Assembly (NCBI GenBank): GCA_050249455.1
Contig: JBFWQM010000031.1
Coordinates: forward strand, 1 to 29,559
Length of the DNA stretch: 29,559 nt
Reading direction: 5' to 3'
From: JBFWQM01 sp050249455
GTDB lineage: Bacteria > Pseudomonadota > Alphaproteobacteria > MPNO01 > VGEU01
The notes under the pieces are model-generated. The model searched no databases and was not told the origin of the DNA. It was given only the letters and a program-made list of their open reading frames with translations. This document shows positions 6,756-16,208 of this stretch, in pieces. Position 1 is the stretch's first letter; the number at the start of each line of letters is the position of its first letter. The position numbers were made by a program, and so were the translations under genes.

Positions 6756-9293
6756 ATGACGGCTGCCGCCGGCGCCGGCGCTAAGATCGTCGAGGGCTTC
6801 CTCCAGCGCGGCCTCGCCGACCACCAGGCCGGTCGCATCGACGACGCCGAGGCGATGTACCGCCAGGTGCTGATCCTGATGCCGGGCAATGCAGACGCGC
6901 TGCATTTCCTCGGCATCGCGGCGTGGCAGCGCGGCCGGCGCGACGAGGCGCTCGGCCTCTACCACCAGGCGCTGCTGCAACGGCCCAATTTCCCAGCCGC
7001 GCTGAACAACTTCGCCGTCGCGCTGTCGGATGCCGGCCGGCTCGACGACGCCCGCGCCGCGGCTGAGCGTGCGGTGTCGCTGGCGCCCGACTTCGTGGAA
7101 GCGCGCAACACCCTAGGCAACGTCCGCCTCGCGCGCGGCGACGCCGCCGGCGCGGCGGAGGCGTTCCGCGCCGCCCTCGCGCTGCGGCCCGAGATGGCGG
7201 AAGCGCACGCCAACCTGGGCAACGCCCTGCAGCGGCTCGGCATGCACGAGGAGGCGGTGGAGGCCTACCGCGCCGCGATCGCCCGCCGCGAGGCCTATCC
7301 CGAGGCGCACAACAACCTCGGCAACGCGCTCGCCGCGCTGCGCCAGCCGGCGGCGGCGGAAGCCGCCTATCGCCGCGCAATCGCGCTCAGGCCAGACTAC
7401 GCCGACGCCCACAACCACCTCGGCACCTTGCTGGGATCGCTCGGCCGCCACGCGGAGGCGCTGGAGGCATATCGCGCCACGGTCGCGCTGCGCCCCGATT
7501 CCGCCGCCGCTTACAATAACCTGGGCAACGCCCTGCAGGACCTCGGCCGGCTGGAGGAGGCGGTCGCCGCCTACCAGGAAGCGGTGCGCCGGGCGCCGCG
7601 CATGGCGATGGCGCACGCCAACCTCGGCAATGCCTGGCGCGGGCTGGCGCGCTTCGACGAGGCGGTGGCCGCGCTGCACCAGGCGGTGACGCTCGATCCC
7701 CAATCGGCGATCGCCCACAGCAACCTGGGCGTCGCGCTGAAGGAGAAGGAGCTGCTGCCGGAGGCCGAGGCCGCGCTGCGCCGCGCTATCGCGCTCGATC
7801 CGGATTTCGCCGCGGCCTACAACAACCTCGCCCACGTGCAGCAGGACCGCGGCTTCCCCGACGAGGCGACCGCCGCGCTCGATGCGGCCATCGCGCGCGA
7901 TCCGGCGAACGCCGGCGGCCTGCTTGTCAAGCGCGCGCTGACCCTGCCGGTCATCATGGAGAGCCATGACGCGATCGCGGCGACCCGTGCCCGCGTAGAG
8001 CGCGCGGTGGACGAGCTGCTCGCCGCCGACGTCCGGGTCGACGACCCGGTCAGCCGCATCGCCGGCTGCCCGTTCTACCTCGCCTATCACGGCGCGAACG
8101 ACCGGCCGCTGCAGCAGAAGCTGGCGCGGCTGGCGCTGCATGCCTGCCCGTCGCTCGCCTACGTCGCGCCGCCGCCGCCGGCGCGCGAGCGCATCCGGCT
8201 CGGCGTCTTCTCGGTCGTGCTGCGCGACCACACCATCGGGCGGCTGTACCAGGGGCTGATCGAAAAGCTGCCCCGCGACCGGCTGGAGGTGGTTCTGTTC
8301 CGCCCGCCCGGCCGAGAGGACGCGGTCTCGCGCGCGATCGATGCCGGCGCCGACCGCGTCGTGCGGGTCGGCGGCCGCCTGGAGACCCTACGCGCGCAGA
8401 TCGCGGCGGAAGCGCCGGACGCGCTCCTCTACACCGACATCGGCATGGACGCGCTGTCCTACTACCTCGCCTTCGCGCGGCTGGCGCCGGTGCAGTGCGT
8501 GACCTGGGGCCACCCGGTGACCACCGGCATCCCGGCGATCGACTATTTCCTGTCGAGCGAGGACCTGGAGCCGCCCGGTGCCGACGACCATTACAGCGAG
8601 CGGCTGATCCGCTTCCGCCAGCCGGTCGGCTACTACTACCGGCCGGACGCGACGGCCGCGCCGTTCGACCGCGTCACGGCGGGCCTGCCGGCCGACGCGC
8701 GCCTCTACGCCTGCCCGCAGACCCTGTTCAAGTTCCATCCCGACTTCGACGCGGCGATCGCCGGCATCCTGCGCGGCGACCCGCAAGGGCATTTCGTCCT
8801 GCTGCACGGCAAGGATCCGCACTGGGACGCGCTGCTCACGGCGCGCTTCGAGCGCACGATGCCCGACGTCGCCGGCCGCATCCGCTTCGTCAAGCCGATG
8901 CCGCGCGCCGGGTTCGTCGGCTTCCTCGCCGCCGCCGACGTGCTGCTCGACCCGTTCCCGTTCGGCGGCGGCAACTCGACGTACGAGGCGTTCTCGGTCG
9001 GCACGCCGGTGGTCACCCTGCCGGGCAGCTTCATGCGCGGCCGCGTCACCCACGCGCTCTACCGCCAGATGGGGATCGCCGACTGCACGGCCCGCGACAC
9101 GGACGACTATGTCCGCATCGCGCTGCGGCTCGGCCGCGATCCGGGCGAGCGGTCGCGCGTGGCGGCGCTGATCCGCGACCGCGCCGGCGCGCTGTTCGAG
9201 ACCGCCCCCCCGGTCCGCGACCTCGCCCGCTTCATGGTCGCCGCGGTGGAGGCGGCGCGGCGAGGCGAACGTCTGGACGCGCCGCCACCGTGA
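6756..9293 (+). CDS. Array gene 1: TPR + GT41-like glycosyltransferase (GHPVTTG subclass), 11 TPRs
   Basis: An 845-residue protein, the largest of the array. About eleven TPR units run from residue ~8 to ~385; most have Asn before the LG pair (AHANLGNAL), as in the Asn ladder of human OGT that contacts substrate backbone. A linker signature FYLAYHGANDRPLQQKLARL...CPSL precedes the GT-B catalytic half at about residue 479 (RLGVFSVVLRDHTIGRLYQG). Further motifs are VQCVTWGHPVTTG in place of the classical GYPGTSG, CPQTLFKFHP with Lys659 equivalent to OGT Lys842, and DPFPFGGGNSTYEAF. A GGAGG (6746-6750) six bases from the ATG marks it as the lead gene. Its end overlaps the next start as GTGA. Sugar donor and target protein are unknown. 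Confidence 0.88.
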   Translation: MTAAAGAGAKIVEGFLQRGLADHQAGRIDDAEAMYRQVLILMPGNADALHFLGIAAWQRGRRDEALGLYHQALLQRPNFPAALNNFAVALSDAGRLDDARAAAERAVSLAPDFVEARNTLGNVRLARGDAAGAAEAFRAALALRPEMAEAHANLGNALQRLGMHEEAVEAYRAAIARREAYPEAHNNLGNALAALRQPAAAEAAYRRAIALRPDYADAHNHLGTLLGSLGRHAEALEAYRATVALRPDSAAAYNNLGNALQDLGRLEEAVAAYQEAVRRAPRMAMAHANLGNAWRGLARFDEAVAALHQAVTLDPQSAIAHSNLGVALKEKELLPEAEAALRRAIALDPDFAAAYNNLAHVQQDRGFPDEATAALDAAIARDPANAGGLLVKRALTLPVIMESHDAIAATRARVERAVDELLAADVRVDDPVSRIAGCPFYLAYHGANDRPLQQKLARLALHACPSLAYVAPPPPARERIRLGVFSVVLRDHTIGRLYQGLIEKLPRDRLEVVLFRPPGREDAVSRAIDAGADRVVRVGGRLETLRAQIAAEAPDALLYTDIGMDALSYYLAFARLAPVQCVTWGHPVTTGIPAIDYFLSSEDLEPPGADDHYSERLIRFRQPVGYYYRPDATAAPFDRVTAGLPADARLYACPQTLFKFHPDFDAAIAGILRGDPQGHFVLLHGKDPHWDALLTARFERTMPDVAGRIRFVKPMPRAGFVGFLAAADVLLDPFPFGGGNSTYEAFSVGTPVVTLPGSFMRGRVTHALYRQMGIADCTARDTDDYVRIALRLGRDPGERSRVAALIRDRAGALFETAPPVRDLARFMVAAVEAARRGERLDAPPP

Positions 9294-11524
9294 ACGCGGC
9301 GGCCGACATCGGCGCGCTGCTGGCGCGTGGGCTCGCCCACCACCAGGCCGGCCTGATCGCCGAGGCCGAGGCCGACTATCGCGCCGTACTCGCCGTCTCG
9401 CCGGAACAGCCTGACGCGCTTCACCTGTGCGGCGTCGTCGCCTATCAGCGGGGGCAGCGCGAGGCGGCGATCGGCCTCTACCGGCGCGCGCTGGCGGCGC
9501 AACCCGTCCACCCCGCCGCGCTCAACAACCTCGCCGCCGCGCTCAACGACGCCGGCCGGCCGGCGGAGGCGCGCGACGCGGCGGAGCGCGCGCTGATCCA
9601 GTCGCCCGGCTTCGTCGAGGCGTTGAACACGCTCGGCAACGCGCTGCTGTCGCTGGGCGACGCCGCGGCGGCGGCCGACGCCTACCGTCGCGCCATCGCG
9701 CTGCGCCCCGACTTCGCGGACGCCCATGGCAATCTCGGCAACGCATGCCGCGCGCTCGGCCGGCACGAGGATGCGGTCGCCGCCTACGGCGCGGCGCTGG
9801 CCCGCCGGGCGGCTTATCCGCAGGCCCTGGCCGGCCTCGCCGACGCCTTGTGCGCGCTGGGCCGGCTGGCCGACGCGGCGGAAGCCTACCGCCGCCTCGT
9901 CGCGCTGGCGCCCGGAAGTGCCGCCGCCCACAACGACCTGGGCGCCGTGCTTCAGGATCTCGGCCGCCACGACGAGGCCGTGGACTCGTTTCGCCGCGCG
10001 GTCGCACTTGATCCCGGCTTCGCGCTCGCCCACGCCAACCTGGCGAACCTCCACTTCGAGCGGGGCGCGCACGACGACGCGGTTGCCGCGCTGGATGCCG
10101 CGATCGCGCTGGCGCCGCCGGACGCGGCGGTGCTGCGGCTGCGCCGCGCGCTGATGCTGCCGGCGATCATGGACGCCGATCCGGCGCGCATCGCCGCCCG
10201 CCGGGCCGACGTGGAGGACGCCGTGGATGCGCTCCTGGCCGACCCGGCCTTCGCCTTGCCGCCGCCCGACGAAGAGGTCGCCGGCAGCGCATTCTACCTG
10301 CCGTATCACGGCGAGAACGACCGGCCGCTGCAGCAGAAGATCGCGCGGCTCCATGTGCAGGCCTGTCCGTCGCTGGCTTGGGCGTCGCCGCATTGCCGTG
10401 CGCCCGCCGCGCCGCGCGAACGGCTGCGGCTCGGCATCCTGTCGTTCAACCTGTTCGACCACACCATAGGGCGGCTCAACCAGGGCCTGATCGAGACCCT
10501 GCCGCGCGATCGGCTGGAGGTCGTGCTGCTGCGCCCGCCCGGGCGGACCGACGCGGTCTCGCGCGCGATCGACGCGGCGGCGGATCGCGTCGTGGCGCTG
10601 CCCGGCGCGCTGGCGCCGATGCGCGAAGCGATCGCGGCGGAAGCGCCCGACATCCTCTTCTATCCCGACATCGGCATGGACGCGCTGACCTACTGCGTGG
10701 CGATGGCGCGGCTGGCGTCGGTGCAGTGCGTCACCTGGGGCCACCCGGTGACCACCGGAATCCCGGCGATGGACTATTTCGTGTCGGGCATCGACCTGGA
10801 GCCGCCGGACGCCGACGACCACTACAGCGAGCGGCTGATCCGCCTCGACGGCCTGCCGGCGTGCTATCGCCGGCCGCCGCCGCCGCAGCCCGGCTTCGAT
10901 CGCGCCCATTACGGCCTGCCTGCCGGCGCGACGCTCTATGCCTGCCCGCAGACCTTGTTCAAGTTCCATCCCGAGTTCGACCGCGTGCTCGGCGCGATCC
11001 TGCGCGGCGACCCGGACGGCATCCTGGTCCTGGTCGGCGGCCGCCAGGCGCAGTGGGACGCCCTTCTGCACGCCCGGTTTTCGCTGACCATCCCAGACGT
11101 GGCCGGGCGGGTGGTCTTCCTGCGCCCGATGGCGCGGGCGGCCTTCGTCGGCCTTCTCGCGTGCGCCGACGTGCTGCTCGACCCGTTTCCGTTCGGCAGC
11201 GGCAACTCGGCCTACGAGGCGTTCGCCGTCGCCGCCCCGGTCGTCACCCTGCCGGGCCGCTTCATGCGCGGGCGCGTCACCCATGCGCTCTACCGCCGGA
11301 TGGGCTTCGACGGCTGCACGGCGCGGGATCCCGACGACTATGTGCGGCGCGCGCTCGCGCTCGGCCGCGATCCGGGCGCGCGCGCCGCCGCCCGCGCCGC
11401 CATCGCCGCCCGCGCCGGCGCGATCTTCGACGACGTCACGGCCGCGGGCCAGCTCGCGCGGTTCTTCGTCGCCGCGGCGGAGGCGGCGCGGCGCGCCGCG
11501 CGCCTGGCGGAGCCGCCGCGATGA
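9290..11524 (+). CDS. Array gene 2: TPR + GT41-like glycosyltransferase (GHPVTTG subclass), 8 TPRs
   Basis: A 744-residue paralogue of gene 1. The open frame extends far upstream, but the protein-like sequence begins at the GTG (9290) that overlaps the preceding stop by four bases (GTGA). There is no clear Shine-Dalgarno, so translation is probably coupled. About eight TPRs occupy residues ~5-280. The linker FYLPYHGENDRPLQQKIARL is followed by RLGILSFNLFDHTIGRLNQG (~residue 380), VQCVTWGHPVTTG, CPQTLFKFHP with Lys558, and DPFPFGSGNSAYEAF. It differs from gene 1 mainly by lacking about three TPR units, so it may select other substrates while using similar chemistry. Confidence 0.87.
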   Translation: MNAAADIGALLARGLAHHQAGLIAEAEADYRAVLAVSPEQPDALHLCGVVAYQRGQREAAIGLYRRALAAQPVHPAALNNLAAALNDAGRPAEARDAAERALIQSPGFVEALNTLGNALLSLGDAAAAADAYRRAIALRPDFADAHGNLGNACRALGRHEDAVAAYGAALARRAAYPQALAGLADALCALGRLADAAEAYRRLVALAPGSAAAHNDLGAVLQDLGRHDEAVDSFRRAVALDPGFALAHANLANLHFERGAHDDAVAALDAAIALAPPDAAVLRLRRALMLPAIMDADPARIAARRADVEDAVDALLADPAFALPPPDEEVAGSAFYLPYHGENDRPLQQKIARLHVQACPSLAWASPHCRAPAAPRERLRLGILSFNLFDHTIGRLNQGLIETLPRDRLEVVLLRPPGRTDAVSRAIDAAADRVVALPGALAPMREAIAAEAPDILFYPDIGMDALTYCVAMARLASVQCVTWGHPVTTGIPAMDYFVSGIDLEPPDADDHYSERLIRLDGLPACYRRPPPPQPGFDRAHYGLPAGATLYACPQTLFKFHPEFDRVLGAILRGDPDGILVLVGGRQAQWDALLHARFSLTIPDVAGRVVFLRPMARAAFVGLLACADVLLDPFPFGSGNSAYEAFAVAAPVVTLPGRFMRGRVTHALYRRMGFDGCTARDPDDYVRRALALGRDPGARAAARAAIAARAGAIFDDVTAAGQLARFFVAAAEAARRAARLAEPPR

Positions 11525-13758
11525 ATGCCGGCCGTCCCACCGCCGCGATCGGCCAGCTTCTCCAGCAGGGGCTCGCGCATCACCAGGCCGGCCGCCTCGG
11601 CGACGCCGAGGCCGCCTATCGCCAAGTGCTGGCGCTCGCGCCGGCGCAGCCGGACGCCCTGCACCTGATGGGCGTCGCGGCCTACCAGGCCGGCCGCCTC
11701 GACGACGCGCTCGCGCTCTACCGCCGCGCGCTGGCGGGGCAGCCCGATTATCCCGCCGCGCTCAACAACTTCGCCACCGCGCTGAAGGACACGGGCGCTC
11801 TCGGCGAGGCGCGGCGCGCCGTCGAGAAGGCGCTGCGCCTGGCCCCCGGCTTCGCCGACGGCCACAACACCCTCGGCAACGTCCTGCTCGCCCAGGGCGA
11901 TGCGGCCGCCGCTGCGCAATCGTTCCGCCGCGCCGTCGCGCTGCGGCCCGACGGCGCGGCGGTCATCGCCAACCTCGGCAACGCGCTGGCCGCGCTGGGC
12001 GATGTCGACGAGGCCGAGGCGTGCTATCGCCGCGCGGCAGCGCTGGCGCCCGGCCATGCCGTCGCTTGGCTGGCGCTGGGCGACGTGCTGCGCGGCCGCG
12101 GCGCGAACGCCGATGCGGCCGATGCATACCGCCGCGCTGCCGCGGCCGAACCGTCCAACCCCGTCGCCCACAACAACCTCGGCGCCGCGCTGCAGGACCT
12201 CGGCCGCCTGGAGGAGTCCGCGGCGGCCTATCGAGCCGCGGCCGCGGCCGACCCGGCCTTCGCGCTCGCGCACGAGAACCTGGCCGGCGTGCTGCGCGAG
12301 CAGGGGCGCTGCGACGAGGCATTGGCCGCGCTCGACCGCGCCATCGCGCTGGCGCCCGGCAACGACGTGCTGCGCGTCAAGCGCGCGCTTGCGGTGCCGG
12401 TGATGATGGAGAGTGAGGCGGCGATCGACGCGACGCGGCACCGGGTCGAGGCCGCGGTGGACGCGCTGCTCGCCGGCGACCTCGCGATCGACCATCCCGA
12501 AGCCGAGGTCAACCGCAGCGTCTTCTACCTCGTCTATCACGGCCGCGACGACCGTGCGCTGCAGGAGAAGATCGCGCGCATGTTTCGCAAGGCGTGCCCC
12601 TCGCTCGCCTACGTCGCGCCGCACTGCGGGGCGCCGCGCCCGTCGGCGGGCCGCCGGCTGCGCGTCGGGATCCTGTCCTACCACCTCTACAGCCACACCA
12701 TCGGCAACCTGAACCTCGGCCTGGTCGAGGCGCTGCCGCGCGAGCGGCTGGAGGTCGTTGTGTTGCGCCCGCCGGGCAAGGAGGATGCGGTTTCGCAGGC
12801 GATCGACGCCGCCGCCGACCGCGTCGTCCGCCTGCCGCCCGCGCTGGCCGACATGCGCGCGCGCATCGCGGCGGAGGAACTCGACGTCCTCTATTATCTC
12901 GACGTCGGCATGGACGTGATGACCTACTACCTTGCCTTCGCGCGGCTGGCGCCGGTGCAATGCGTGTGGTGGGGGCACCCGGTCACCAACGGCATCCCGA
13001 CGCTCGACTACTACCTCGCGAGCCGCGACCTCGAGCCGGAGGGCGGGCAGGCCGAATACACCGAGAGCCTGATCCGCTTTGCCAACCTCAGCATCTGCTA
13101 CCGCAGCCCGCGCTGGTCCGGGCGGACCTATGCGCGCAGCCAGTTCGGTCTGCCGGAAGGCGCCACCCTCTATGCCTGCCCGCAGATGCTGTTCAAGTTC
13201 CACCCGGCGTTCGATACGGTGATCGCCGGCATCCTGCGCGGCGACCCGTCCGGGCGGGTGGTGCTCGTCGCGTCCGGCGATCCGAACTGGGCCGCGATGC
13301 TGCGAGCGCGGCTGGCGCGCGCGATGCCCGACGTCGCCGACCGCGTCGCGTTCGTCGCGCCGCAGCCGCGCGACGCCTATATCGGCCTGCTCGCGATCTC
13401 CGCGGTCGCGCTCGACACCTTTCCGTTCGGCGGCGGCAATTCCAGCTACGACGCCTTCGTCGCCGGGACCCCGGTGGTCTGCCGGCCGGGCCCGAACCTG
13501 CGTGGGCGCATCACCTACTCGCTCTACCGACAGATGGGCATCGACGACTGCCTTGCGCGCGATCCCGCGGACTATGTCGAGTGCGCCCTTCGCCTGGGCC
13601 GCGACCCGGCCGAGCGGGCCCGGGTCGCCGGGCTGATCGCCTGCCGCCGCGGGCGCCTGGAAGCCACCGTCGCGGCGGCCGACCTGGAGCGGTTCCTCGT
13701 CGCCGCCGTCGATGCCGCCGCGCGCGGCAAGCGGCTGACGCGGCCGCCGGGGGAGTGA
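11521..13758 (+). CDS. Array gene 3: TPR + GT41-like glycosyltransferase (GHPVTNG subclass), 8 TPRs
   Basis: A 745-residue paralogue of genes 1 and 2. The ATG overlaps the upstream stop (ATGA). Residues ~10-285 hold about eight TPRs, starting LLQQGLAHHQAGRLGDAEAAY. The linker FYLVYHGRDDRALQEKIARM leads into RVGILSYHLYSHTIGNLNLG, VQCVWWGHPVTNG, CPQMLFKFHP with Lys559, and DTFPFGGGNSSYDAF. Catalytic-loop changes relative to its neighbours (WW for TW, TNG for TTG, LDT for LDP) suggest divergence in donor or acceptor. Its N-terminal TPRs closely resemble those of array gene 7 at 21063. Confidence 0.87.
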   Translation: MNAGRPTAAIGQLLQQGLAHHQAGRLGDAEAAYRQVLALAPAQPDALHLMGVAAYQAGRLDDALALYRRALAGQPDYPAALNNFATALKDTGALGEARRAVEKALRLAPGFADGHNTLGNVLLAQGDAAAAAQSFRRAVALRPDGAAVIANLGNALAALGDVDEAEACYRRAAALAPGHAVAWLALGDVLRGRGANADAADAYRRAAAAEPSNPVAHNNLGAALQDLGRLEESAAAYRAAAAADPAFALAHENLAGVLREQGRCDEALAALDRAIALAPGNDVLRVKRALAVPVMMESEAAIDATRHRVEAAVDALLAGDLAIDHPEAEVNRSVFYLVYHGRDDRALQEKIARMFRKACPSLAYVAPHCGAPRPSAGRRLRVGILSYHLYSHTIGNLNLGLVEALPRERLEVVVLRPPGKEDAVSQAIDAAADRVVRLPPALADMRARIAAEELDVLYYLDVGMDVMTYYLAFARLAPVQCVWWGHPVTNGIPTLDYYLASRDLEPEGGQAEYTESLIRFANLSICYRSPRWSGRTYARSQFGLPEGATLYACPQMLFKFHPAFDTVIAGILRGDPSGRVVLVASGDPNWAAMLRARLARAMPDVADRVAFVAPQPRDAYIGLLAISAVALDTFPFGGGNSSYDAFVAGTPVVCRPGPNLRGRITYSLYRQMGIDDCLARDPADYVECALRLGRDPAERARVAGLIACRRGRLEATVAAADLERFLVAAVDAAARGKRLTRPPGE

Positions 13759-13760
13759 CG

Positions 13761-16208
13761 ATGGCCGCTGAATCCCCGTCGCCGTCCGCCGACGCGACCC
13801 CGGCCAGCCTGCTGAGCGCGGCGGTGGCGCAGCACGGCCGCGGCCGGCTCGACGAGGCGGAGGCGCTCTATCGTCGGGTCCTCCTGGCGGTGCCGAACGA
13901 GGCCAACGCGCTCAATCTGCTGGGCGTGATCCGCATCCAGCGCGGCGATCCGGCCGGCGCGGTCGCGCTGATCGAGCAGGCGATCGCGGCCGCGCCGCGT
14001 TTTCCGCAGGCGCACCACAACATTGGCTGGGCGCTTCAGTCGCTCGGCCGTTTTGCCGACGCGCAAGCGCACTACCGCGCGGCGCTTGCGCTCGACGACA
14101 GCCTGGCCGAGAGCCACAACAACCTCGGCAACGTGCTCCTCAATCTGGGTCGGCAGGCGGAGGCCCGCGCTGCGTTCGAGCGCGCGATCGGCCTGCGCCC
14201 CGACTACGCGGAAGCGCTGAGCAACCTGGGCGACCTGCTGCGCCAGCTCGGCGAGGGCGAGGCGGCGATCGCGATGCTGCGCCGGTCGCTCGCGGTCAAT
14301 CCGGGCAGTGCGGCGGCGGAGAACAACCTCGGCATCGCGCTCCTCGCGGCCGACCGGCTGGAGGAGGCGGAGGCGGCGTTCCGCCGCGCGAGCGCGCTCA
14401 ATCCCGGTTCCGCCGTGGCGTGGAACGGCCTCGGCAACGCGCTCGACCTGCGCAACAGGCCGACCGAGGCGGTCGCCGCGTTCCGCCGCGCGCTCGACCT
14501 GCAGCCGCGCTACGCATCGGCAATGACCAATCTCGGCAGCGCCTACCGGACGCTGGCCGACTACGGGCGGGGAATCGAGCTGCAGCAGCAGGCGCTCGCC
14601 ATCGAGCCGGACAATCCCACCATCCACGCCAACCTGGGCAATCTCTACGCCGACATCGGCGCCTGGGACGATGCCATCCGGTGCTACGAGCGGGTGCTGG
14701 CCATCGGGCCGGCGGACAGCGAAGCCGGCCTCGGCGGCCTGTGCGTCGCCTATGCGGAGAAGAAGGACTTCGAATCCTGCCTCCGCCATGCGCGGCGTCT
14801 GTATGAACGCGACCCTGAGTCGGACTTCGCGCTTGCCACGATCGTCAATGCGCTCGCCAACAGCGCCGACTGGTCGGATTCCCGCAGCACGCGGCAGCTG
14901 ATGGAACGCGTCGACCGCGCGCTCGCGGACGGCAGGCCGATGCCTGTGGCGCCGTTCACTTACCTGCACATGGAGGCCGACCCCGCCCGCCATCTCCGGG
15001 CCGCGCAGATCACCGCCCGCGACCTCGAGGAGACGGTGGCCGACGTCCGGCGCCCGTCGTCGTCGCCGTCACGCGGGCGCGACGGCGAGAGGCTGCGCAT
15101 CGGCTTCGTGTCCTACGACTTCCGCAACCACCCGGCGGCGCATCTGATCGGCAACTCGTTTGCGCTGTACGACCGCACCCGGTTCGAGATCTTCGCCTAC
15201 GGCTACGGCCGCGACGGCGGCGACGACTACCGCAAGCGCATCGTCGCTTCGGTCGACCGTTTCGTCGACATCACCAACGATTCGTTCGAGGCGTCGGCGC
15301 AGCGCATCTGCGACGACGGCATCGACATCCTGGTCGACATGATGGGGTGGACGCGCAACAGCCGCCTGGCGCTGTTCGCGCTGCGCCCGGCGCCCATCCA
15401 GGTTTCGTGGCTGGGCTTTCCCGGCACCACCGGCGCGACGTTCATCGACTACCTGATCGCCGATCCCGTCGTGGTGCCGCCCGAGGCGGAGAAGTTCTTC
15501 ACCGAACGGATCGCGCGAGTGCCGCATTTTTACATGATCAACGACCGCACGTTCGAGCGCGACCTGCCGACGGTCACGCGCGCCGACGTGGGGCTGCCGG
15601 ACGACGGCTTCGTCTTCGCGTCGTTCAACAACATCGACAAGCTGGACGCGGACACGTTCGCCTCGTGGCTGCGCATCCTGTCCCGGGTGCCGCACGGGAT
15701 CCTGTGGAACATGGGCGGCGCGGCCGTCGAAAGGAACCTGAAGGCCTCGGCGGCGGCGGCCGGCATCGACCCGGCGCGGATCCTGATGGCGCCCAAGGTG
15801 CCCAAGCGGGATCACATCGCGCGCCTCGCGCTGGCCGACCTCGCGCTCGACACCCGCATCTACAATGGCCACACGACGACGTGCGACCTCCTGTGGGCCG
15901 GCGTGCCGGTGCTCACGATGCGCGGCAGTCATTTCCCGGGCCGCGTCTCGGCCAGCGCCCTGACCGTCCTCGGCCTGCCGGAGCTCATCACCGACGGCCC
16001 CGCGGCCTATGAGGCGGCCGCGCTGCGGCTGGCCACGGACCGGCCCGCCCTGCAGTCGCTGCGCGCGCGCATCGCCGCGACGCGCGAGACCTCGCCGCTG
16101 GTCGATTCGGCGCGCTGGGTGCGCAACGCGGAACGTCTCTTCGACACGATGTGGCTGCGCCATCGCGCCGGCGCGACGCCCGCCACCTTCGACATCACGG
16201 ATCCATGA
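13761..16208 (+). CDS. Array gene 4: TPR + GT41 glycosyltransferase (classical OGT/SPINDLY subclass), 10 TPRs
   Basis: An 815-residue protein. The ATG at 13761 has GGGGGAG five to six bases upstream, making it the only internal array gene with a strong ribosome binding site. A GTG at 13755 would overlap the previous stop as GTGA and is the alternative start. About ten TPRs (residues ~12-350, LLGVIRIQRGDPAGAVALIE) precede a classical GT41 core from about residue 445: RIGFVSYDFRNHPAAHL, IDILVDMMGWTRNSRL, RPAPIQVSWLGFPGTTG, FNNIDKLD with Lys627, and YNGHTTTCDLLWAGVPV, which keeps the NGHTT diphosphate-binding motif of human OGT. It marks the switch to the second catalytic subclass. Confidence 0.89.
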   Translation: MAAESPSPSADATPASLLSAAVAQHGRGRLDEAEALYRRVLLAVPNEANALNLLGVIRIQRGDPAGAVALIEQAIAAAPRFPQAHHNIGWALQSLGRFADAQAHYRAALALDDSLAESHNNLGNVLLNLGRQAEARAAFERAIGLRPDYAEALSNLGDLLRQLGEGEAAIAMLRRSLAVNPGSAAAENNLGIALLAADRLEEAEAAFRRASALNPGSAVAWNGLGNALDLRNRPTEAVAAFRRALDLQPRYASAMTNLGSAYRTLADYGRGIELQQQALAIEPDNPTIHANLGNLYADIGAWDDAIRCYERVLAIGPADSEAGLGGLCVAYAEKKDFESCLRHARRLYERDPESDFALATIVNALANSADWSDSRSTRQLMERVDRALADGRPMPVAPFTYLHMEADPARHLRAAQITARDLEETVADVRRPSSSPSRGRDGERLRIGFVSYDFRNHPAAHLIGNSFALYDRTRFEIFAYGYGRDGGDDYRKRIVASVDRFVDITNDSFEASAQRICDDGIDILVDMMGWTRNSRLALFALRPAPIQVSWLGFPGTTGATFIDYLIADPVVVPPEAEKFFTERIARVPHFYMINDRTFERDLPTVTRADVGLPDDGFVFASFNNIDKLDADTFASWLRILSRVPHGILWNMGGAAVERNLKASAAAAGIDPARILMAPKVPKRDHIARLALADLALDTRIYNGHTTTCDLLWAGVPVLTMRGSHFPGRVSASALTVLGLPELITDGPAAYEAAALRLATDRPALQSLRARIAATRETSPLVDSARWVRNAERLFDTMWLRHRAGATPATFDITDP

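Noticed and set aside
12594..13760. Upstream in-frame extension of array gene 4 (likewise for genes 2, 3, 6 and 7)
   Set aside because: The extension is an out-of-frame reading of the previous gene; recognisable TPR sequence starts only at the overlap start codons.
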